Shown here piece after piece: positions 8,171-12,781 of a stretch of DNA of 12,781 nt. This stretch comes from Gallibacterium faecale. GTDB taxonomy: Bacteria; Pseudomonadota; Gammaproteobacteria; Enterobacterales; Pasteurellaceae. The first letter of the stretch is position 1. Each line of letters begins with the position of its first letter. Location of the stretch: positions 1 to 12,781 of the forward strand of contig NZ_JAQIBB010000089.1 of assembly GCF_027920745.1 (NCBI RefSeq). The letters run 5' to 3'. A program made the translations under genes and the position numbers. Under the pieces are notes generated by a model. That model was not told the origin of the DNA. It was given only the letters and a program-made list of their open reading frames with translations, and ran no database searches.

Positions 8171-10098
8171 TGTTGGTTCCTAATTTGTTGTAGGAAGTGA
8201 ATTACTTTATTCAGATCGCGGGTACGTTGTGCTGGAGGCAAACTTTTCAAAAACAGTTGTCCATAAGGACGCATTACCATCCGAGCATCACAAATAACAA
8301 TAACACCTCGATCGTGAACATCACGAATTAAACGACCTACACCTTGTTTTAAGGTAATAATGGTTTCCGGAATTTGAATATCATTAAAAGGATCACCGCC
8401 CTGTAAACGGCAATCTTCTAGACGTGCTTTTAATAATGGTTCGTCAGGGGAAGCAAAAGGTAGCTTATCAATAATCACTAATGATAAAGCATCACCTCGC
8501 ACATCTACACCTTCCCAAAAACTTTGAGTTGCAACTAATACGCTATGTTTATTGCTAACGAATTGCTGTAATAACTGAGTTTTACTGGTTTCACCTTGTA
8601 ACAAAATATTTAAGTTGCTATGTTGGCGAAAATATTCAGCAAATCCTTTCATCATAAAATTAGAGGTACAAAGTACGAAACAATTACCCTGATTTGCTTC
8701 AATCACCGGTAACAGTTTGGTTGCTAGTTGTTCTAAAGTATGATGCTGATTACTTGCTGGTAAGTAACGGGGGATACACAATAAAGCCTGTTCTGGGTAA
8801 TTAAAAGGGCTGTGCAAAATTTTCTTTTTAGCATTGGTAATACCTAAATTGGCTGCATAATGCGTAAAATTATCACCAGAATCTAAGGTAGCAGAAGTAA
8901 AAATCCAAGCGGCATGTTGTTTTTCTACTTGTTGTTGAAATTTATCTGCAATCGTTAATGGCGTAATATGTAAGCTAAATTGTTTACCAAATGTTTCATA
9001 CCAATAGCAGTAACCGACTTGTTCTACTTGCTGTAAACGTGCGATTAATAGTAATAACTCTTCGATACGCTCAATCAATTTATCTAAATTATCGGAACGT
9101 TTTTCGCCCACTTTTGCTATGTCTAATAAAATGGTCAGCTTATCTTGTAAGAATTGAAATTCTTTGCGGATTTTTTCTTGAGAGAATAATTGGCGGAGAT
9201 CGCCGCGTTGATTTTCAACACCAAAAGCTAACCGAAAGTCTTGAATCACTTTTTGTACTACATCGGTGGCTTTGCCTAACTGTGCCATATCTTTAAGCTC
9301 AGTACGATAAACTAAATTCAGATCTCGACATAAATCAAATAGTTGGCGAGAACTAAGCGTTTGTCCAAAATATTGACAGGCAATTGTCGGTAATTGATGT
9401 GCCTCATCAAAAATAATCACCTTAGCTTGAGGGATCAATTCTCCAAAGCCATTTTCTTTAATTGCCATATCAGCAAAGAAAAGGTGATGATTAATCACTA
9501 CTAGATCCGCATCTAATGCTTTTTTACGTGCTTTTAATACAAAGCACTCTTCATAAAAAGGGCAATCAGATCCTAAGCAGCTTTCTGTGGTACTAACAAT
9601 TTGAGGAATTAAGGGACTATCTTCTGATAATGCAGTACATTCACTAAGATCACCATTTTTCGTGTGATTGCGCCATTTCTGAATTGCTTTGAAATCTTTT
9701 AACAAGCTATTATCACCAACCATTCCACGATGATAAATTCTGTCTAGACGATCTAAACAGAGATAATTTGCTCGCCCTTTTAGTAGTGCAATTTTGCCAC
9801 TAAACCCCATTGCTTTGCTAATTGTAGGAAGGTCACGTTGAAATAGTTGGTCTTGTAAATTTTTTGAACCAGTAGAAATAATCGCTTTTTGCTTACTCAA
9901 TAATGTTGGGATGAGATAGGCGAACGTTTTTCCAGTTCCTGTTCCTGCTTCAACAATTAATTGTGACTGATCTTCAATAGTGTCCAAAACAGCATTTGCC
10001 ATTTCAATTTGCTCCACTCGAGGTTGGAATTGCTGTATGGATTGGCTTAATAAACCATCAGATGAGAAGATTTTTTGTAGTTGTTGTTTTTTCGACAT
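8167..10098 (-). CDS. yoaA: Fe-S DNA helicase YoaA (DinG/XPD family)
   Basis: YoaA is a superfamily 2 5'-3' DNA helicase of the XPD/DinG group. In E. coli it pairs with the chi subunit (HolC) of DNA polymerase III and helps repair stalled forks, for example after chain-terminating nucleosides. The 643 residues compare with 636 in E. coli. Walker A AGTGTGKT is at 51-58. Four cysteines able to hold a 4Fe-4S cluster are present: Cys114 (NYLCLDR), Cys174 and Cys179 (SCLGSDC) and Cys185 (EEC). The Walker B DEAH box is at 231-234. The C-terminal half has the helicase VI-type VGRLIRD and the family block FWEGVDVRGD. All motifs are intact. The ATG at 10098 gives about ten more N-terminal residues than E. 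coli and lacks a clear Shine-Dalgarno. The gene overlaps tsaB by four bases. Confidence 0.95.
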   Translation of the reverse strand: MSKKQQLQKIFSSDGLLSQSIQQFQPRVEQIEMANAVLDTIEDQSQLIVEAGTGTGKTFAYLIPTLLSKQKAIISTGSKNLQDQLFQRDLPTISKAMGFSGKIALLKGRANYLCLDRLDRIYHRGMVGDNSLLKDFKAIQKWRNHTKNGDLSECTALSEDSPLIPQIVSTTESCLGSDCPFYEECFVLKARKKALDADLVVINHHLFFADMAIKENGFGELIPQAKVIIFDEAHQLPTIACQYFGQTLSSRQLFDLCRDLNLVYRTELKDMAQLGKATDVVQKVIQDFRLAFGVENQRGDLRQLFSQEKIRKEFQFLQDKLTILLDIAKVGEKRSDNLDKLIERIEELLLLIARLQQVEQVGYCYWYETFGKQFSLHITPLTIADKFQQQVEKQHAAWIFTSATLDSGDNFTHYAANLGITNAKKKILHSPFNYPEQALLCIPRYLPASNQHHTLEQLATKLLPVIEANQGNCFVLCTSNFMMKGFAEYFRQHSNLNILLQGETSKTQLLQQFVSNKHSVLVATQSFWEGVDVRGDALSLVIIDKLPFASPDEPLLKARLEDCRLQGGDPFNDIQIPETIITLKQGVGRLIRDVHDRGVIVICDARMVMRPYGQLFLKSLPPAQRTRDLNKVIHFLQQIRNQQ

Positions 10099-10130
10099 TT
10101 TACAAGCTATTTTTTAGAAAAGTTTTAACT

Positions 10131-10158
10131 ATCTCAATAAAAGAGGCAATTTTGAGAT
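10131..10158. repeat. 7-bp inverted repeat over the yoaA start region
   Basis: ATCTCAA (10131-10137) and TTGAGAT (10152-10158) form a perfect inverted repeat with a 14-base spacer. It covers the predicted yoaA transcription start and touches its -10. It could be an operator or a leader hairpin. It does not match the LexA consensus CTGT-N8-ACAG. Confidence 0.3.
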
Positions 10159-10162
10159 TATA
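10157..10162 (-). promoter_or_regulatory. Predicted -10 element of the yoaA-tsaB operon
   Basis: A perfect TATAAT lies on the minus strand about 60 bases upstream of the yoaA ATG. The hexamer 17 bases upstream, TCGATT, matches TTGACA at only three of six positions, so the promoter would be weak or helped by an activator. The predicted start is near 10150. Confidence 0.4.
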
Positions 10163-10232
10163 ACTTTTTTTCATTGACTAATCGATCTATCCTAAGCCCG
10201 ATATTTTTATGATAAATATTTGAGGTTAAATA

Positions 10233-11060
10233 ATGACATTTTCACTTTTTAATAAAATGGAGTTTGTTGAGCAAATTCATCCTAATATTTCCCTGCAACG
10301 TTATAACGAAATTTCTATGATCGTGGTAGAACACGAAACTGGTCGAGCAATTATCTCTTTACAAGGTGCACAATTATTAAGTTGGCAGCCGAAATCAGCT
10401 ACACAAGATTTATTATGGCTTAGCGAAGCTGAACCATTTAAAGCGGGTGTTGCTATTCGTGGTGGTGTGCCGCTTTGTTATCCATGGTTTGGTGCCGCAA
10501 AACAACCAGCACACGGTTTTGCTCGAATTAGCCAATGGGTATTAAGTGATTGGCAAGTAAGCGAGCATGAAGTGAAACTAATTTTTGGGTTATATTCAGA
10601 AAATAATATTGCAATTGCACGCGTAAGAATGGCTTTTGCAGAAGATTGTCGAGTTAAATTTACTCAGCTAAATAATAGTGAAGCACAAGTTGCATTGCAT
10701 ACCTATTTCAATATTGGTGACATTGAACAAACAACAATTTTTGGTTTACCAAAACAATGTATGGATAAAGTCGCTAATCAAGTCGTAGAAGTTCCATCCC
10801 CATTAACGATTGGTAAACAGACAGATTATGTTTATTCTGGTGAAAATCGGATTAATCATATTGAAGATAAAGCACATAAACGCTTTATTGAAGTGGAACA
10901 TCATAATGCAAGTAATGTTGTGGTTTGGAATCCTTGGACTACAACAACCAGTGCAATGACTGCAACAGGCTATAAAACAATGCTTTGTGTAGAAACTGCA
11001 CGTGTTGATGAAACCTTGAAACAGGGTGAATCGTTAGAAATGCGAATTACACAGCAATAA
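10233..11060 (+). CDS. yeaD: D-hexose-6-phosphate mutarotase YeaD
   Basis: YeaD belongs to the galactose-mutarotase-like superfamily and interconverts the alpha and beta anomers of glucose-6-phosphate and related hexose-6-phosphates in the cytoplasm. The 275 residues compare with 294 in E. coli. Family blocks are clear: IRGGVPLCYPWFG at 75-87, PAHGFAR at 92-98, ALHTYFNIGD at 154-163 and VWNPW at 231-235. The likely catalytic set is His94 and His156 with Glu254 in VETARVDE. GAGG at 10222-10225, seven bases before the ATG, supports the start. It is a single gene, divergent from yoaA and followed at once by a terminator, so it is probably its own transcript. I could not pick a convincing promoter in the 134-bp gap; a TTGACT at 10174-10179 has no -10 at proper spacing. 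Confidence 0.94.
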   Translation: MTFSLFNKMEFVEQIHPNISLQRYNEISMIVVEHETGRAIISLQGAQLLSWQPKSATQDLLWLSEAEPFKAGVAIRGGVPLCYPWFGAAKQPAHGFARISQWVLSDWQVSEHEVKLIFGLYSENNIAIARVRMAFAEDCRVKFTQLNNSEAQVALHTYFNIGDIEQTTIFGLPKQCMDKVANQVVEVPSPLTIGKQTDYVYSGENRINHIEDKAHKRFIEVEHHNASNVVVWNPWTTTTSAMTATGYKTMLCVETARVDETLKQGESLEMRITQQ

Positions 11061-11069
11061 AAAAGAAGC

Positions 11070-11100
11070 GGGCAATCATTATGATTGCCCTTATTTTTAT
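11070..11100. terminator. Bidirectional terminator between yeaD and the peroxidase gene
   Basis: A perfect 9-bp stem (GGGCAATCA / TGATTGCCC, 11070-11090) closes on a three-base loop. On the plus strand it is followed by TTATTTTTAT, and on the minus strand the plus-strand A run at 11059-11064 reads as a T run, so it should end both genes. The peroxidase stop codon starts at the last base of the T-rich tail. Confidence 0.88.
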
Positions 11101-12455
11101 TATTGATTTTGTTTTTTAGTTAATGGCTTACCACGTACTTCCCCAGTTAAGGTTTGCAAGAAAGCGACTAAATCCTCAATTTGATCATCTGGTAAAGTTT
11201 TATCTAATTGGTATTTAAGGACAATTTTTACAGCTTCATGAAGGTTATCAGTTCTTGCATCATGAAAATAAGGTGCTGTTAATGCGATATTCCGTAGTGT
11301 TGGAACTTTAAAACGATATTTATCTATTTCTTGTTTTGTTTGGTTATAGCGCCCAAGGTCAGCAGATGTTTCTGGTGTTCCCCGATCTTTAATGTAATCA
11401 GCATAAATCCCCATTACTTCAAAAGAATTTCCACCCATATTGATACCACTATGACAAGTATCACAGCGGTTTTCTTTAAATAATTGGTAACCACGCTGTT
11501 GTTGAGCATTTAATGCAGAAGTATCACCTTTTAAATAACGATCAAATGGACTATTTGGCGTAATTAATCGTTTTTCAAATTCAGCAATAGCATCTGTCAT
11601 ATTAGCCTTAGTGAGTTCTGGATAAACTTGTAAAAAGAGATCGAGAAATTGACGATCTTGGGCAAATTTTTGCTCAATTTCTTGCCAATCGTGATATCCC
11701 ATTTCCACTGGGTTTAGTGGTGGTTCAGCGGCTTGTGCAGCCAAGTTTGCGGCACGACCATCCCAAAATTGGGAAGTATTAAACACAGCGTTATAAACAG
11801 TAGGGGCGTTAATAACGCCTTTTTGCCCATGAATGCCAGTGGAAGTTGGTAATCCATCAACGCCGCCATTATCTAGCAAATGACAACTAAAACAGGTGAT
11901 AGAATTATCAAATGATAAACGTCCATCAGTAAATAACATACCGCCAATCATCACTTTTCTAAAATCCACTGGAAGCATAGTTGGGATAGGTTGAATAAAG
12001 GTCTGTGAATCTGTGTTAGGAAGTTTTTGCTGATGTTGTTGAGTTAGCCATTGATTCAATGTTGTCTGTTCTTGTTGATTTAATTGATAAGGTAACTTGG
12101 CATGAATATTGGTGGCTTGTTGATAATGAGTTAAAAAATATTGCAATTTTGCGATATCAGCGATTGTGATCTGTTCTGGTTGTTGTAAGTTGTCAGTAAT
12201 TTGATTAGTTAGGAAACTTTTTTGACCAATTTTGATATTGCGTACTGTTTCAGGATCTAGATTATTAGTTTCAACTGTTGCAGTATGACAATCAATACAA
12301 TGTTTATCAGTGAAGATTTTATTTATCTCAAGAGCAGTTAATTGCTGTTGTGCTTGGGTAAGATCATGGTCAGCTGTATTAGAGGTATCTGCAAAGGAAA
12401 ATGTACTTAAAACCAAAAGAGAAGTAGTGAGTAAAGTTGTTTGAACTGTTTTCAT
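11100..12455 (-). CDS. ccp: Tri-heme c-type peroxidase (YhjA / quinol peroxidase type)
   Basis: This periplasmic peroxidase reduces hydrogen peroxide to water with electrons from the respiratory chain. The tri-heme class includes E. coli YhjA (Ccp) and Aggregatibacter quinol peroxidase, which use quinol. Residues 1-22 are a signal peptide, probably cut after Ala22 (SFA|D); a retained anchor is possible. Three CXXCH sites are present: CIDCH 53-57 in the N-terminal heme domain, CFSCH 188-192 (peroxidatic P heme) and CDTCH 331-335 (electron-transfer E heme). The bacterial peroxidase core is intact: FWDGRA 230-235, Gln241 and Glu251 in QAAEPPLNPVEM, and APYFHDAR 394-401. Odd points are Val412 where the E-heme methionine ligand is expected, no methionine in the N-terminal heme loop, and His209 in the P-heme loop. 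Length 451 compares with about 465 in E. coli. The start lacks a Shine-Dalgarno but is fixed by the signal peptide. Confidence 0.93.
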   Translation of the reverse strand: MKTVQTTLLTTSLLVLSTFSFADTSNTADHDLTQAQQQLTALEINKIFTDKHCIDCHTATVETNNLDPETVRNIKIGQKSFLTNQITDNLQQPEQITIADIAKLQYFLTHYQQATNIHAKLPYQLNQQEQTTLNQWLTQQHQQKLPNTDSQTFIQPIPTMLPVDFRKVMIGGMLFTDGRLSFDNSITCFSCHLLDNGGVDGLPTSTGIHGQKGVINAPTVYNAVFNTSQFWDGRAANLAAQAAEPPLNPVEMGYHDWQEIEQKFAQDRQFLDLFLQVYPELTKANMTDAIAEFEKRLITPNSPFDRYLKGDTSALNAQQQRGYQLFKENRCDTCHSGINMGGNSFEVMGIYADYIKDRGTPETSADLGRYNQTKQEIDKYRFKVPTLRNIALTAPYFHDARTDNLHEAVKIVLKYQLDKTLPDDQIEDLVAFLQTLTGEVRGKPLTKKQNQ

Positions 12456-12534
12456 AGTGATAATAAATAACTAAAAAGCTTTTTGCGTTATTAAAGAAAA
12501 TTCCAATCAAAAGCACAATAATGGGAAAGAGGTA

Positions 12535-12572
12535 ATTATAGCAGGAAGTGGAATTTGTTTGATCTAGGTCAG
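12535..12572 (-). promoter_or_regulatory. Peroxidase promoter with FNR/CRP-like box
   Basis: On the minus strand a perfect TATAAT lies at 12540-12535, with no -35 hexamer at 16-18 bases. Upstream is CTGAC-CTAG-ATCAA (12572-12559), eight of ten to the FNR box TTGAT-N4-ATCAA with one perfect half, and also carrying the CRP core TGA-N6-TCA. A good -10 without a -35 suggests activator dependence. The box centre is about -37.5 from the predicted start, four bases closer than the classic -41.5. E. coli yhjA is FNR-activated, which supports FNR. The leader would be about 73 bases and contains the palindrome AAAAAGCTTTTT (12473-12484). Confidence 0.45.
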
Positions 12573-12604
12573 TGAGGAAATAGCAATAGATACTTCAAAA
12601 GAAT

Positions 12605-12632
12605 TTGTTAGGACATATTAGATATGTATAAA
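12605..12632 (+). promoter_or_regulatory. Weak candidate promoter reading out of the window
   Basis: TTGTTA (12605-12610, four of six) is spaced 16 bases from TATAAA (12627-12632, five of six). No gene follows within the window, and such matches are common in AT-rich DNA. Confidence 0.2.
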
Positions 12633-12715
12633 TAAACAGTATATATTAATATTGTTCAAAAAAGTACATTGAAATTATTTTTGCTAATAGAATATTAATT
12701 GTAGAAGATCAAACC

Positions 12716-12759
12716 TAATCTGACAGTCCCCGTTTAAAATTACAGCGCCTGTCAGATTA
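12716..12759. repeat. 11-bp perfect inverted repeat, function unknown
   Basis: TAATCTGACAG (12716-12726) and CTGTCAGATTA (12749-12759) are exact reverse complements around a 22-base spacer that contains CCCCG and GCGC in otherwise AT-rich DNA. No T run follows on either strand, so it does not look like an intrinsic terminator. It could be an operator, an RNA leader hairpin or the end of a repeat element. Confidence 0.6.
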
Positions 12760-12781
12760 ATTTGAGCTTAAATTCTTTTCT

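Larger units (their letters stand above)
12573..12781. other. AT-rich non-coding stretch at the right edge
   Basis: No credible reading frame or RNA gene is visible from the peroxidase promoter to the window edge. It holds a small palindrome ACATAT-TAG-ATATGT (12613-12627), a weak rightward promoter candidate and the inverted repeat at 12716-12759. It is probably the upstream region of a gene beyond the window. Confidence 0.5.

Noticed and set aside
12716..12759. Right-edge inverted repeat as an intrinsic terminator
   Set aside because: The loop is long (22 bases) and no T run follows the stem on either strand.
1..12781. A novel defence, mobile or secondary-metabolism system
   Set aside because: All long genes belong to well-known core families in conserved order. 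No transposase, integrase, toxin-antitoxin pair, CRISPR repeat or tRNA was seen on either strand.

Overview
The window is core-genome DNA from a gamma-proteobacterium, most likely a member of the Pasteurellaceae. The DNA is AT-rich. Every protein reads as a close relative of an E. coli protein, and the divergent cyaA / hemCDXY arrangement is the one enterics have. The tri-heme peroxidase is of the E. coli YhjA / Aggregatibacter quinol peroxidase type. Intact hemC and hemD argue against Haemophilus influenzae itself, which lacks the early heme pathway; a heme-synthesising genus (Actinobacillus, Pasteurella, Gallibacterium, Aggregatibacter and similar) fits better. I cannot name the genus from sequence alone.

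Layout, left to right. Positions 1-74 may hold the last 23 codons of an unidentified rightward gene. cyaA (class I adenylate cyclase) occupies 147-2615 on the minus strand. A 237-bp divergent control region follows, with a good cyaA promoter, a weaker hemC promoter and a CRP-like palindrome between them. The rightward operon hemC-hemD-hemX-hemY (2853-7374) encodes two successive enzymes that turn porphobilinogen into uroporphyrinogen III, then two membrane proteins always found with them; it ends at a clear intrinsic terminator. The leftward operon yoaA-tsaB (10098-7454) has overlapping stop and start codons and encodes a Fe-S DNA-repair helicase and a tRNA t6A synthesis factor. yeaD (hexose-6-phosphate mutarotase, 10233-11060) is divergent from yoaA. 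A bidirectional terminator separates it from a leftward gene for a secreted tri-heme c-type peroxidase (12455-11100). That gene has an FNR/CRP-like box just upstream of a perfect TATAAT. The last 326 bases are non-coding and end in an 11-bp perfect inverted repeat at the window edge.

Functionally, heme synthesis sits next to the cAMP regulator. The peroxidase is a heme consumer, and its promoter suggests anaerobic (FNR) and/or cAMP-CRP control, so several genes could respond to carbon and oxygen status. That linkage is inference.

I found no defence system, mobile element, CRISPR array, tRNA or rRNA, and no convincing new biological system. The observation most worth checking is in the peroxidase: by alignment from memory, the methionine ligands of two of its hemes appear to be replaced, and a histidine sits in the loop that gates the peroxidatic heme.
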